Positions 8,767 through 17,334 of a stretch of DNA of 64,000 nt are shown here, piece by piece. Position 1 is the stretch's first letter; each line of letters starts with the position of its first letter. Made by a program: the position numbers and the translations under genes. A model generated the notes under the pieces. That model was not told where the DNA came from, made no database searches, and was given only the letters and a program-made list of their open reading frames with translations. The stretch lies in the NCBI GenBank assembly GCA_036508135.1, contig DATCHW010000016.1, positions 35,102 through 99,101 of the forward strand. The letters run 5' to 3'. This DNA comes from DATCHW01 sp036508135. Lineage in GTDB: Bacteria > Bacteroidota > Ignavibacteria > Tepidaquicellales > Tepidaquicellaceae.

Positions 8767-9777
8767 TTATTGACCTATTTTCAACACTGACCTGAAATGC
8801 ACTTTTGCGGTCATCATTTTTTCATAAGCCAATGCCGCTTGTTCCAAAGGAAATACTTCAACCATTGGAATAATCTTAGTCATGACACTGAAATTAAGAG
8901 CATCTTTTATATTTCCTGTTACAAATCCGCGTATAGAACGTTCACCTCCCAATAAAAGCATTGGAGGTATCTGCATCATATCTCCGGCACCTGTAACAAT
9001 AATTGCCTGCCCGTTACGACCAAGTCCCGGAATTAAATCAGAGATTGCTTTCCCGCTTGGTGCTGTACAAAGAATTACCCGCGCACCGCCTAATTTCATT
9101 AATTGCTTTACTGCTTCGCCTGTATCAGTATCGATATATACATGAGCACCCAGTTTATAAGCGAGTTCTTCCTTATCCTTGCCGCGGGATAATACTACTG
9201 TTTTAAATCCTAATTTAACGGCATATTGCACAGCAAGATGTCCCAATCCTCCGAGTCCGTGAATTGCTACGACATCTCCGCCCTGAGCACCACTATGTAT
9301 TAATGCTCCAAAAGTTGTTCTGCCGGCACACAATATAGGTGCTGCATCTATTGAGCTCAGCTCATCAGGAATATTTACCACTGCTTCCGGTCGTGCTATC
9401 ATATATTCAGCATAACCGCCATCCAGGTGAATGCCCGTAGTTAAGGACTTCTCGCAGGCACCGAAATCACCTTTACGGCATGCACTGCACTGATTACAAT
9501 GACCACCGTGCCAGCCAACACCGACTCTTTGTCCTGCTTTCCAGTTAGTAACCATCGGTCCTATTTTATCTACTATCCCCACCACTTCATGCCCCGGAAC
9601 GATTGGATATTTAATTCCGGGAAAATGTCCTTCTTTGGCTATAGCATCTCCATGGCATATCCCGCATGCTTCTACTTTTATTAAAACTTCGTTATTCCCG
9701 GGTTCGGGAATTTCTTTCTGAATTATCTCAAAGTCTGCACCCGGTGAACTTACCTGAACTGCTTTCATTAACTGCAT
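8767..9777 (-). CDS. zinc-dependent alcohol dehydrogenase
   Basis: A 336-aa MDR-superfamily alcohol dehydrogenase of AdhP type. The catalytic-zinc ligands are in EACGICHGD and PIVPGHEVVG. The structural zinc site is complete: HCNQCSACRKGDFGAC gives four Cys with C-x2-C-x2-C-x7-C spacing. The nucleotide-binding motif is GLGGLGHLAVQYA. Length matches the family (~335-345 aa). It is the first gene of a two-gene minus-strand unit with the downstream nitroreductase, suggesting paired redox handling of aldehydes/alcohols and electrophiles (inference). The preferred start is the first ATG (MQLMKAVQV); MKAVQV, three codons in, is the usual family start. Confidence 0.9.
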   Translation of the reverse strand: MQLMKAVQVSSPGADFEIIQKEIPEPGNNEVLIKVEACGICHGDAIAKEGHFPGIKYPIVPGHEVVGIVDKIGPMVTNWKAGQRVGVGWHGGHCNQCSACRKGDFGACEKSLTTGIHLDGGYAEYMIARPEAVVNIPDELSSIDAAPILCAGRTTFGALIHSGAQGGDVVAIHGLGGLGHLAVQYAVKLGFKTVVLSRGKDKEELAYKLGAHVYIDTDTGEAVKQLMKLGGARVILCTAPSGKAISDLIPGLGRNGQAIIVTGAGDMMQIPPMLLLGGERSIRGFVTGNIKDALNFSVMTKIIPMVEVFPLEQAALAYEKMMTAKVHFRSVLKIGQ

Positions 9778-9902
9778 AAAATTATTTTAATAGAAATTTT
9801 GATTTAGAATGAATATATATAATATTTATTAAATTAAACAATTCTATAACTTGTCTTTTTCATTATTAAAACTTTTGAGGGGAAGCTCTCGCCTATGGGT
9901 TG

Positions 9903-9935
9903 GGGGGTTTATTTTGTTCGTTTAAAAGGAACGTT
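9903..9935. repeat. short dispersed repeat, copy 2
   Basis: Related to 4787-4818 (shared core TTTATTTTGTTCGTTT). It lies in the 349-bp gap upstream of the alcohol dehydrogenase, beside a PHA_gran_rgn relic. Confidence 0.4.
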
Positions 9936-9942
9936 ATAAAAA

Positions 9943-10092
9943 AATGAGCAGTCTCCCCACTCATTTCTTCAAAAGTATCTCCGCCTTTTCCGGCAAAGGG
10001 ATATCCCCTTTAATCAGTACATAGTTGTTTTCTACTAACAGGCTCCCGCTGACTTTGAAGCCTTTAATCTTGAATTTGAATTGTCCGGCAAT
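9943..10092 (-). pseudogene. PHA_gran_rgn gene fragment, copy b
   Basis: Minus-strand relic of the 3' half of the PHA_gran_rgn gene (matching its GDIPF, SGSL and IKGFKVSG regions), with an internal deletion near SFPAK and no start. The hairpin ATGAGCAG...CTCAT, which lies at the 3' end of other copies, is kept at its 3' side (about 9945-9965). It abuts the attC-like remnant at 10106-10113. Confidence 0.7.
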
Positions 10093-10105
10093 TAAATATA
10101 CACTT

Positions 10106-10113
10106 GTTAGCAG
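10106..10113 (-). other. possible partial attC core (GTTAGCAG)
   Basis: The 8-mer GTTAGCAG also ends the attC-like element at 10758-10765. Read on the coding strand of the NTF2-like gene it is CTGCTAAC, 13 bp after the stop codon, where a cassette's own attC would begin. The rest of an attC is absent; a PHA_gran_rgn relic follows directly. Confidence 0.3.
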
Positions 10114-10126
10114 ATGTTTAAATAAG

Positions 10127-10603
10127 CTATTCCGGTCTAGGATTTGAGCCGTTAAATAATCTCCATTTCCATTCGTTTCCTTTTTTAACCAGGATACCTG
10201 TAAATCGATATGGAGGTTTTCTTATTTTTCCTGCTTTAGTTTCTACTACCATTTTCCCATCAACAAATACCCAGGCAGTATTACCACTGTAATCAATATC
10301 AATCCTGTCCATTTCCCAGGAAAAACTGGCATAATCAAAAAGTTGGGTTAGCCATTCTTTGATTTGATTTTTACCTTTAAATACTTCTCCGCTGTCCGAA
10401 CCTACTAAGAGTATATTCTCAGAGTCATCAAATAGTGATATCGCTTGATCTACATTCGAATTCTTAGCAGCAGCATTCCACAGTTCCAATGCTTTAGTAA
10501 TTTCGCCTTTGACATTATCGGTTAGAATTTGGGCAGTTAAAGAATTAGATACTACTAATAATAAGATGAATATTATTGTCCGAAGGAAAATGTTCTTTTT
10601 CAT
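10127..10603 (-). CDS. secreted NTF2/SnoaL-like protein
   Basis: A ~158-aa protein with a signal peptide (MKKNIFLRTIIFILLLVVSN...LTAQ). The mature domain matches the NTF2-like/DUF4440 type: ALELWNAAAKNSNVDQAISL, DSENILLVGSDSGEVFKGKN, IKEWLTQLFDY, NTAWVFVDGKMVVETKAGK, RFTGILVKKGNEWKWRLFNG. Such cone-shaped domains bind small ligands or act as isomerase-like enzymes; no catalytic set is evident. I prefer the second ATG (10603), which puts the positive n-region at the start; an in-frame ATG lies at 10609. The gene sits about 30 bp after an attC-like site, like a cassette gene. Confidence 0.75.
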   Translation of the reverse strand: MKKNIFLRTIIFILLLVVSNSLTAQILTDNVKGEITKALELWNAAAKNSNVDQAISLFDDSENILLVGSDSGEVFKGKNQIKEWLTQLFDYASFSWEMDRIDIDYSGNTAWVFVDGKMVVETKAGKIRKPPYRFTGILVKKGNEWKWRLFNGSNPRPE

Positions 10604-10634
10604 AATCATTTTTATTGTTTAATTATTTATTATC

Positions 10635-10763
10635 GCTAACGTTTTTTGGCTTGGCGAAGTGGGGAATTAAAAATACAAATGTTCAATTTAGTATAAAAGT
10701 ACAATAGAATTCTAATGTCCAAATATAGTGCAAAAGCCCCCATTTTGCCAAACCAATGTTAGC
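10635..10763 (-). repeat. attC-like imperfect palindrome
   Basis: Two ~28-bp arms in inverted orientation enclose ~70 bp. On the minus strand the left arm is GCTAACATTGGTTTGGCA... and the right arm ends ...GCCAAGCCAAAAAACGTTAGC. Outer GCTAAC/GTTAGC boxes, an unpaired spacer and an inner GGyTTGGC-AA-TGGGG pairing give the R-spacer-L layout of integron attC sites. It lies between the 3' end of the VOC gene and the start of the NTF2-like gene, both in the same orientation. GTTAGC departs from the textbook GTTRRRY core and no integrase is present, so this is a resemblance, not a proof. Confidence 0.45.
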
Positions 10764-10825
10764 AGTAGGCGTTTTTGAGTTATTCATTTTTAATCTCGTT
10801 CCTCCGCCAACAATTTTATCATAAT

Positions 10826-11308
10826 CTAATCCTTAGGCTCCCGCAATTCAATTTTATTTCCTTCAAGGTCTAAAATATGAACAAACTTTCCATAATCATA
10901 TGTTTCAATTTTGTCCACGATAGTTACGTTTTTCTTTTTTAATTCTTCAACCAATACTTCTAAATTATCTACTCTATAGTTTATCATAAAGTCTTTTGTT
11001 GAAGGGTCAAAATATTTTGTATTATCCGGAAAAGGATTCCACACGGTAAGTCCCTTTTTTGTGCTGTCATCATTTTCTCGCCATTCAAAGTTTGTTCCAT
11101 ATGGACTTGTGACAAACCCAAGGTGAGTTTTATACCATTCGTTAATTGCTTTTGGATCTTTGCATTTGAAAAAAATGCCGCCGATGCCTGTTACTTTTTT
11201 CATATTAATTGTGCTTTTATTTTGTTGAGATGTTATTATTGTTTTAAATGCGAAACCAAAGCAAAATGATGTCGCAATTATCAGGATTATTAAAGTCGCT
11301 TTTTTCAT
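10826..11308 (-). CDS. VOC-superfamily (glyoxalase-like) protein
   Basis: A 160-aa protein. The first ~30 residues are a hydrophobic leader (MKKATLIILIIATSFCFGFA), so it is exported or membrane-tethered, unusual for this fold. The rest is a vicinal-oxygen-chelate domain: GIGGIFFKCKDPKAINEWYK, HLGFVTSPYG, FMINYRVDNLEVLVEELKKK, then DYGKFVHILDLEGNKIELRE with the typical C-terminal D(P)xGNxxEL metal-ligand segment. The first metal ligand position is Phe/Phe-Lys (GGIFFKC) instead of His, so the metal site may be altered. The reaction is unknown. It lies upstream of an attC-like element, consistent with a cassette. Confidence 0.75.
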   Translation of the reverse strand: MKKATLIILIIATSFCFGFAFKTIITSQQNKSTINMKKVTGIGGIFFKCKDPKAINEWYKTHLGFVTSPYGTNFEWRENDDSTKKGLTVWNPFPDNTKYFDPSTKDFMINYRVDNLEVLVEELKKKNVTIVDKIETYDYGKFVHILDLEGNKIELREPKD

Positions 11309-11764
11309 TGCTTATATAAAGTTATATTTTTTTTCGTTATCGAATACTTGTTACTCTGTTATTGTTGGTTGTCGTCACGCTTACCGCTAAAGTATATATT
11401 TATAATAAAAAGAAACCTGTACATCTATAATTATTCAGATTTAATTCTATAAACAAATTTATTTTTTGAAAAATTCAAATGGAAAGAAATATTCCTTTAT
11501 CAAAAAACGAATATCCTCCCTAACTGCTGGAGGATATTCGCAATGTGATTAAATTTAAAATTAAAATTTAAAACCCTGATGGTTTTGAATATACGGTTTT
11601 GTCATAATTAACAACTACAGAAGTCTCAAAGGATGTTTGAAAATAGACTATTCCTATTATTCCCAATAAAATCAGAACTTTCCTATTTCTTTCATAATAG
11701 AACTTTAAAATATTTGAAAATTATTATTACTCCTTCTAAACTAGTGCTTAGGAAGGAGGATAAA
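11309..11764. other. gap with possible degenerate peptide gene
   Basis: A 456-bp stretch without a firm gene. On the minus strand about 11565-11700, an open frame without a good start reads VLILLGIIGIVYFQTSFETS then VVVNYDKTVYSKPSGF and a stop. An ATGAAAGAAATAGGAAAG just upstream is one base out of frame. This could be a frameshifted ~45-aa exported peptide. The palindrome at 11508-11540 is listed separately. A second hairpin (CTCCTT...AAGGAG, about 11731-11760) follows the 66-aa gene. Confidence 0.3.
11508..11540. repeat. palindromic repeat, family A copy 1
   Basis: Perfect 12-bp arms CGAATATCCTCC / GGAGGATATTCG with a 9-nt loop. Two more copies are at 12064-12095 and 14400-14431. All three lie 3' of minus-strand genes, so they may serve as terminators as well as being a REP-type family. 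Confidence 0.75.
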
Positions 11765-11965
11765 TCATTCATTATCTGTTTTATTTGTGTTTGACCATTG
11801 GATAAAACGTGTAAATGAGACTCCAATCGACATCCCCAATGCAAGGATAAACCAGAAGCCGGCATCACTTGGTTTACATTCTATTCTGGAATTAAAAACT
11901 ATAAACAAACAGGTCGTTATTATAACCGGGAATAAAACAGCCAATAGACCTTTTCTCTTTTTCAT
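11765..11965 (-). CDS. small two-helix membrane protein
   Basis: A 66-aa protein with two hydrophobic segments: GLLAVLFPVIITTCLFIVF (residues ~5-24) and DAGFWFILALGMSIGVSFT (~34-52), a basic start (MKKRKG) and a polar tail (NTNKTDNE). Not recognised; the composition is that of a genuine inner-membrane protein. It is a single gene on the minus strand, 3' of the large T9SS-sorted gene's terminator region. Confidence 0.5.
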   Translation of the reverse strand: MKKRKGLLAVLFPVIITTCLFIVFNSRIECKPSDAGFWFILALGMSIGVSFTRFIQWSNTNKTDNE

Positions 11966-12063
11966 GTTATTTAATTTATTTATTCAATTAATTAAAGTAT
12001 TCTATTTTCTATCGCTTTCCCAATATATTAATTGCAAATGAAAACTAATATTCCCTTTATAAT

Positions 12064-12095
12064 GCAAATATCCTCCCTTGATGGAGGATATTCGC
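12064..12095. repeat. palindromic repeat, family A copy 2
   Basis: Arms GCAAATATCCTCC / GGAGGATATTCGC (one mismatch). Similarity to copy 3 at 14400 extends ~50 bp beyond the palindrome (both continue into AAAATCTTyCCCGCTCATyGTTC), so the duplicated unit is larger than the hairpin. Confidence 0.7.
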
Positions 12096-12181
12096 TAGCG
12101 TATTATGAAAATCTTCCCCGCTCATTGTTCCCAATCAAGTGTTTTAAGACCGAACAGTCATGTTTGGAAAGGAGAGTGATA

Positions 12182-14251
12182 TTATTTTATCAACAACATT
12201 TTCTTCGTATCTGTAAACCCATCAGTGATTAGTTTGTAGAAATAAACTCCGCTTGAATAATGCGAACCGTCGAACGATGCTTCGTACGTACCGGGCTTCA
12301 GCGATTCGCTCACGAGTGTTTGCACCTCGCGACCCATTACGTCATAAACTTTCAACACCACATTGTCATTCCCGCGAAAGCGGGAATCCAGAGCAACATC
12401 AAACTTTATCTTCGTCACCGGATTAAATGGGTTAGGATAGTTCTGTGACAGCGAAAATAAAGAAGGAATTGTTGTAGTTATTTGATTTACCGACGTAATA
12501 TCCGAAATCAATCTCCTGCTAATTCCATGATCATAATTTCCTGCATAAATATATCCGTCTGCTGTTATTAAAGCTGATATATTGATTCCTGTAAGTCCCT
12601 CATTTTTTACCACCCATGTATCACCATTGTTCGATGACATGTATATTCCATTACCTGTTGTTCCTGCAAATAAATAATTTCCTTCTGTTAAAATGCACCA
12701 GGCACCTTTATCTGCTAATACCGCTGACCAGTTTGCACCTTCATTGCTTGAACGTAACACTCCCGGTACATTGTTGCAGGCAGCAAATAAATAATTAGAA
12801 TTAGCAGTAATATCCATAACTGAATTTATATTCATAACTGAATCCCAACTGACTCCTTCATTAGTCGTAAAATACAGACCTGTCAGGAAATAATGATTAT
12901 CCCTGAACATTCCTGTGAATATTTTTGAGCCTCTTTGATAAAAACAATTAGGAACACAACCTGTACGGTTATATACACCATTCCAGCTAACTCCGTTATT
13001 AGTAGATTTATATATTCCTGAATATGCGGCACCTGCGTATAAATTAGAATTAAAATTCTTTAGTGCATAAATCGTTATTCTGTTCAGAGATGATTTTGTC
13101 CAGTTTATTCCGTTATCGGATGAAATATAAACACCCCCTGTATCTGAAATATAATCATATATACCTGCATAGAGAGTTGTTCCAATAGATGTCATTGATC
13201 GCGCACTCAGCCGTGGATTAAGTTTTGATTGTATCCAGTTTAATCCTCCGTCACCCGAATAATATATCCCATTGCTTACTCCTGCGAACAATCTTGTATT
13301 AAGTTTATAAAAACAATATACATTAATGTCAGGCGGTAAATAGTGTGTCCAGCTTAATCCGTTATCAGATGATAAGTGAACACCTCCGTATTCTAATCCT
13401 AATATTAAAACATTATTCACTTTTGAAAGCGATATCACTTTTCCATTTGGAACTGTGTTTAATAAATTCCAGGTTGTACCATTGTCTGTTGATTTATAAA
13501 ACTCATAAATTGAAGTACTTGCAATCGTACTCAAATAAATATCCGCGCCTATAACTGTTATATTATAAATTGGACGTCCCTGGAATGCTGAATTAACCCA
13601 GCTAATACCATTGTCGGAAGATTTATACAATCCGTTTAATGTTGTACCAGCAAATATTATTCCGTTAATTGTATTCATTGATGAGACAGAAACACTGTCA
13701 AGTCCTCTTACGCTCCAGTTAACTCCGTTGTTTGAGGAATATATCACTTTTCCCGGCGAATATTCTCCCGTTCCTATTCCCGCAAAAATATAATTATCCT
13801 TTACTGTAAGTGAAGTAACAAAGTTAGATCCTGCACCATAAACAGTTGACCAGTTATAACCATTATTTGTGGATTTCAGTATAGCTGTTCCATTAGATGC
13901 AAATATATCAGAACCGAATGATATCATACTCGTGAAACTGTAGTATGAATTAGAGGTTTGAGTCCAGTTTATTCCTTCGTTGGTTGAAACAAATATACCT
14001 CCAGACCCTGCTGTTATAAGGTAGGAATTTTTTTGAAGTATTACTGATAAATTAACGGTTAAAGAAGACTGCACCCATTTAATACCGTTATTCGTCGAAT
14101 AATAAAAACCTGTCTGATTTGCAGAATATACTTTCCCGTTTGCAGAATAAGTGTAATAGGAAACACTCGGTAATCCTGAACTTACGGATGCCCACTGCCC
14201 ATTAGCATTCATTGCTACGAGCATTACTAAGATGAAAAATAACTTTTTCAT
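12182..14251 (-). CDS. T9SS-sorted secreted protein with BNR/sialidase-like repeats
   Basis: A 689-aa protein with signal peptide MKKLFFILVMLVAMNANGQ. About twelve ~45-aa repeats follow, each with an 'SsDNGxxW' Asp-box-like motif (STNNGIKWVQ, STNEGINWTQ, SSDNGISWVN, SGDGGLNWIQ), which should fold as one or two beta-propellers. The C-terminal ~90 residues are a T9SS sorting domain (SLSQNYPNPFNPVTKIKF, VYDVMGREVQTL, SSGVYFYKL). Inside that domain a DSRFRGNDN insertion is encoded by a palindromic repeat (see 12365-12391). No enzymatic residues are evident, so a binding or adhesive role is likely. It ends just after the family A palindrome. Confidence 0.85.
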   Translation of the reverse strand: MKKLFFILVMLVAMNANGQWASVSSGLPSVSYYTYSANGKVYSANQTGFYYSTNNGIKWVQSSLTVNLSVILQKNSYLITAGSGGIFVSTNEGINWTQTSNSYYSFTSMISFGSDIFASNGTAILKSTNNGYNWSTVYGAGSNFVTSLTVKDNYIFAGIGTGEYSPGKVIYSSNNGVNWSVRGLDSVSVSSMNTINGIIFAGTTLNGLYKSSDNGISWVNSAFQGRPIYNITVIGADIYLSTIASTSIYEFYKSTDNGTTWNLLNTVPNGKVISLSKVNNVLILGLEYGGVHLSSDNGLSWTHYLPPDINVYCFYKLNTRLFAGVSNGIYYSGDGGLNWIQSKLNPRLSARSMTSIGTTLYAGIYDYISDTGGVYISSDNGINWTKSSLNRITIYALKNFNSNLYAGAAYSGIYKSTNNGVSWNGVYNRTGCVPNCFYQRGSKIFTGMFRDNHYFLTGLYFTTNEGVSWDSVMNINSVMDITANSNYLFAACNNVPGVLRSSNEGANWSAVLADKGAWCILTEGNYLFAGTTGNGIYMSSNNGDTWVVKNEGLTGINISALITADGYIYAGNYDHGISRRLISDITSVNQITTTIPSLFSLSQNYPNPFNPVTKIKFDVALDSRFRGNDNVVLKVYDVMGREVQTLVSESLKPGTYEASFDGSHYSSGVYFYKLITDGFTDTKKMLLIK
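12365..12391 (-). repeat. in-frame palindromic element inside a T9SS sorting domain
   Basis: The 27-bp sequence starting GTCATTCCCGCGAAAGCG is a palindrome (ATTCCCGC / GCGGGAAT), and read on the minus strand it encodes DSRFRGND. A diverged copy (GTCATTCCTGCGAAAGCA start) lies between genes at 59848-59874. Here it has been inserted without breaking the reading frame. Confidence 0.85.
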
Positions 14252-14399
14252 AATCTTTTATGTTTTAAATATTTTCCTGACTATTTATAACTGGTCAGGA
14301 GGTGAAAAAATATTTTAAACGGGAGTCCGCCGCGGTGGATTATCTCTCACCTAAATTTAAGAATTTTATTCGCTAATTGTCACGTATTTTATCTAAAAC

Positions 14400-14431
14400 G
14401 CAAATATCCTCCCTTTGTGGAGGATATTCGC
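14400..14431. repeat. palindromic repeat, family A copy 3
   Basis: Same arms as copy 2 (GCAAATATCCTCC / GGAGGATATTCGC). It sits ~70 bp after the katG stop codon and may terminate katG transcription. Confidence 0.7.
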
Positions 14432-14502
14432 ATTGTTTTATAAAATCTTTCCCGCTCATCGTTCACAAAAGAAACCGTGAACGAGAGCAATAGAAGTAAT
14501 AA

Positions 14503-16683
14503 CTATTTTAAATCATAACGGTCTGAGTTCATCACTTTCACCCAGGCTGCTACAAAGTCTTTTACAAATTTTTCTTTGCTGTCGTCCTGTGCGTATACTT
14601 CCGCATAAGCACGCAATATTGAGTTTGAACCGAATACCAAATCCACACGCGTCGCCGTCCATTTGGTCGTCCCTGTTTTCCTGTCAACAACGTTGTATAA
14701 ATTTTCACCCGCAGGCTTCCAGGAATATTTCATGTCCGTAAGGTTCACAAAGAAATCATTGCTCAGCACACCTTCCCTGTCCGTAAACACACCGTGCTTG
14801 GTTCCGCCGTGATTCGTTCCCAGCACACGCATGCCTCCAATCAGTACAGTCATTTCCGGAGCCGTCAGCCCCATCAGTTGTGTTCTGTCAAGAAGCAGTT
14901 CTTCCGGTTTCACTGCATAATCTTCTTTCAGCCAGTTTCTGTAGCCGTCGTGAATGGGCTCTAACGATTCGAACGATTCTGCATCGGTCATCTCATCAGT
15001 TGTATCACCGCGTCCTGCATTGAAAGGTACTTTGATTTTTACTCCTGCATCATTAGCAGCCTTTTCCACTGCCGCACTTCCGCCCAGCACAATCAAATCT
15101 GCAATGCTTACTTTTTTCTGCAAACCTGATTGTATCTCCGAAAGCTTTTTCAATACTTTCTGTAATCTTTCCGGTTCGTTGCCTGCCCAGTCTTTTTGCG
15201 GGGTTAAACGAATCCGCGCTCCGTTTGCGCCGCCTCTATAGTCAGAGCTTCTGAAAGTTCTTGCACTGTCCCAGGCTGTGTTTATTAATTCCGCCTGAGT
15301 CAACCCGCTGTTTAATAATTTCGATTTTAAATCTTCTATTTCAGAATCACTCAAAGTGTAATCCACTGTTGGTACAGGGTCCTGCCAGATTAAATCTTCT
15401 TTTGGAACATCCGCACCAAGGTAACGGCTTCTCGGACCTAAATCGCGATGAGTTAATTTAAACCACGCTCTTGCAAAAACTTTTGTAAAGTATTCCTGGT
15501 CTTTAGAAAATCGTTCTAAAATTTTTCTGTATTCAGGGTCCATTTTCATTGCCATATCTGCATCCGTCATCATCGGGTTCTGGCGCTTGCCGGGGTTGTG
15601 AGCATCAAGAGGTCTGTCTTCTTCTTTTATATTAACGGGTTCCCACTGCCATGCTCCTGCCGGACTCTTTTTCGATTCCCATTCGTGATTCAGCAGCATT
15701 TCGAAATATCCGTTATCCCATTTAGTCGGATTCGTTGTCCAGGCTCCTTCCAGACCGCTCGATACGGTATCTCCCGCATTTCCTTTACCTTTGGAATTCA
15801 TCCATCCAAAGCCTTGTTCCTGAATCTCTGCACCTTCGGGTTTTTCGCCTAAAAAACTAACATCACCATTCCCGTGTGTTTTACCTACTGTGTGTCCGCC
15901 AGCAGTCAATGCCACAGTTTCCTCATCGTTCATCGCCATACGTTTAAAAGTAACTCTTACGTCGTGTGCAGTTTTCAGCGGGTCAGGATTTCCGTCCACA
16001 CCCTCAGGGTTTACATAAATCAATCCCATCATTACTGCTGCCAGGGGATTTTCTAAATCTCTTTCTCCGGAGTAGCGGCTGCCTTGGCTGCCTGTAGGGG
16101 CAAGCCATTCCTTCTCGTTTCCCCAGTTAACATCCTTCTCAGGATGCCAGATGTCTTCGCGTCCGCCTCCAAAGCCGAAAGTTTTCAGCCCCATAGATTC
16201 GTAAGCCATATTTCCTGCTAAAATCATTAAGTCAGCCCACGAAATCTTATTCCCATATTTTTGCTTAATCGGCCACAAAAGCCTTCGTGCTTTATCCAGG
16301 TTCACATTGTCCGGCCAGCTATTCAGAGGAGCAAAGCGCTGGTTACCTGTGTTGCTTCCGCCACGCCCGTCTGCAGTCCGGTAAGTTCCTGCCGAATGCC
16401 ACGCCATACGAATCATCAGACCGCCATAGTGACCCCAGTCTGCAGGCCACCAATCCTGGCTGTCAGTCATAAAAGATTTTAAATCATTTTTAAGTGCTTC
16501 TAAATCAAGTTTTTTAAATTCCTCCTTGTAGCTGAAGTCTTTTCCAAGAGGATTTGTTTTAGTATCTTGCTGGTGCAGGATATCCAGGTTGAGCGCTTTA
16601 GGCCACCAATCCATAACGGAATTTCCTGCTTCTGTGATAGCTCCGTGCATAACGGGGCATTTTCCTTTATTTGAATTGTCCAT
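14503..16683 (-). CDS. katG: catalase-peroxidase
   Basis: A full-length 726-aa bifunctional haem catalase-peroxidase that removes hydrogen peroxide in the cytoplasm. The distal active site R92-W95-H96 is in IRMAWHSAGTY. The W95-Y223-M249 covalent-adduct residues required for catalase activity are present (GLIYVNPEG, KRMAMNDE), as is proximal H264 in GGHTVGKTHG. Spacings equal those of characterised KatG (Y-M 26, M-His 15). The second, haem-less half (TDEMTDAESFESLEP, PEMTVLIGGMRVLG, GVFTDREGVLSNDFF) is intact. It is a stand-alone gene; no OxyR/PerR gene is adjacent. Confidence 0.97.
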   Translation of the reverse strand: MDNSNKGKCPVMHGAITEAGNSVMDWWPKALNLDILHQQDTKTNPLGKDFSYKEEFKKLDLEALKNDLKSFMTDSQDWWPADWGHYGGLMIRMAWHSAGTYRTADGRGGSNTGNQRFAPLNSWPDNVNLDKARRLLWPIKQKYGNKISWADLMILAGNMAYESMGLKTFGFGGGREDIWHPEKDVNWGNEKEWLAPTGSQGSRYSGERDLENPLAAVMMGLIYVNPEGVDGNPDPLKTAHDVRVTFKRMAMNDEETVALTAGGHTVGKTHGNGDVSFLGEKPEGAEIQEQGFGWMNSKGKGNAGDTVSSGLEGAWTTNPTKWDNGYFEMLLNHEWESKKSPAGAWQWEPVNIKEEDRPLDAHNPGKRQNPMMTDADMAMKMDPEYRKILERFSKDQEYFTKVFARAWFKLTHRDLGPRSRYLGADVPKEDLIWQDPVPTVDYTLSDSEIEDLKSKLLNSGLTQAELINTAWDSARTFRSSDYRGGANGARIRLTPQKDWAGNEPERLQKVLKKLSEIQSGLQKKVSIADLIVLGGSAAVEKAANDAGVKIKVPFNAGRGDTTDEMTDAESFESLEPIHDGYRNWLKEDYAVKPEELLLDRTQLMGLTAPEMTVLIGGMRVLGTNHGGTKHGVFTDREGVLSNDFFVNLTDMKYSWKPAGENLYNVVDRKTGTTKWTATRVDLVFGSNSILRAYAEVYAQDDSKEKFVKDFVAAWVKVMNSDRYDLK

Positions 16684-16770
16684 AGTATTAGTTTATAAAG
16701 TAATAAACTATTTATTTCCTGATAAGGTTTCATAACACTGGCAGGTGATAAGGAACTCTGAGAGGAAAAA

Positions 16771-17334
16771 TTATCTTATTATAGTGTTGTGTTCATCTGT
16801 TACTATTCTTTTTTCCCATTCCCTTCTAGTTTGTTCCATTGTTTTTCTAATAAGTTCATCCGTTAATCCTAATCTGTCTGCATATATTTTTGTGTAATTA
16901 GTGAGCTTTTCATCTAACACTTTTGCCCGTTCACAGAATTCAATAAAATCTTTTATCATCCTTTTCTGTCCACTATCGGAATAAAATAATTCATTATTAA
17001 ATCGAAAATAATCATGAGTAATGTAGTTTCTTAATTTTAAAACATTATTTAATTCAATGCTATCTTCATCCGATAAATTATAAAGAACACTTACTTCTTT
17101 TATTAATTTCCCAAAAGTTCGTTTACCTAAGTCATAAGTATCCCATAGTTCATTAATTTCTTTTGGAGATCTCAAGTTATCTTTTGATTGTCGGAAAACT
17201 GCAATCATATTAATAGATTGTTGCTCTAAAACTTGTGCACAAAATACTGCCTGTCCAAAATGAGCATAGATTTCTTTAGCTTTATTGTTACTATCTAAAG
17301 TCTCGAATAATTCAATTTCTGTCTTATAGTCCAT
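16771..17334 (-). CDS. HEPN-like domain protein
   Basis: A 187-aa largely helical soluble protein, not assigned to a named family. The central LRNYITHDYFRF contains R102-N103-x3-H107, the R-N-x3-H arrangement typical of HEPN ribonuclease active sites. It is flanked by helices (FGQAVFCAQVLEQQSINMIA; IKDFIEFCERAKVLDEKLTN) as expected for the four-helix HEPN bundle. HEPN proteins often work as toxins paired with nucleotidyltransferase-type antitoxins, but none is adjacent. Its neighbours are KatG and a membrane protein, separated by palindromic repeats. The assignment rests on one motif plus predicted helicity. Confidence 0.5.
   Translation of the reverse strand: MDYKTEIELFETLDSNNKAKEIYAHFGQAVFCAQVLEQQSINMIAVFRQSKDNLRSPKEINELWDTYDLGKRTFGKLIKEVSVLYNLSDEDSIELNNVLKLRNYITHDYFRFNNELFYSDSGQKRMIKDFIEFCERAKVLDEKLTNYTKIYADRLGLTDELIRKTMEQTRREWEKRIVTDEHNTIIR

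Noticed and set aside
16500..16733. 77-codon ORF overlapping the katG start
   Set aside because: Out of frame with katG and without domain features; katG's own start is well supported.
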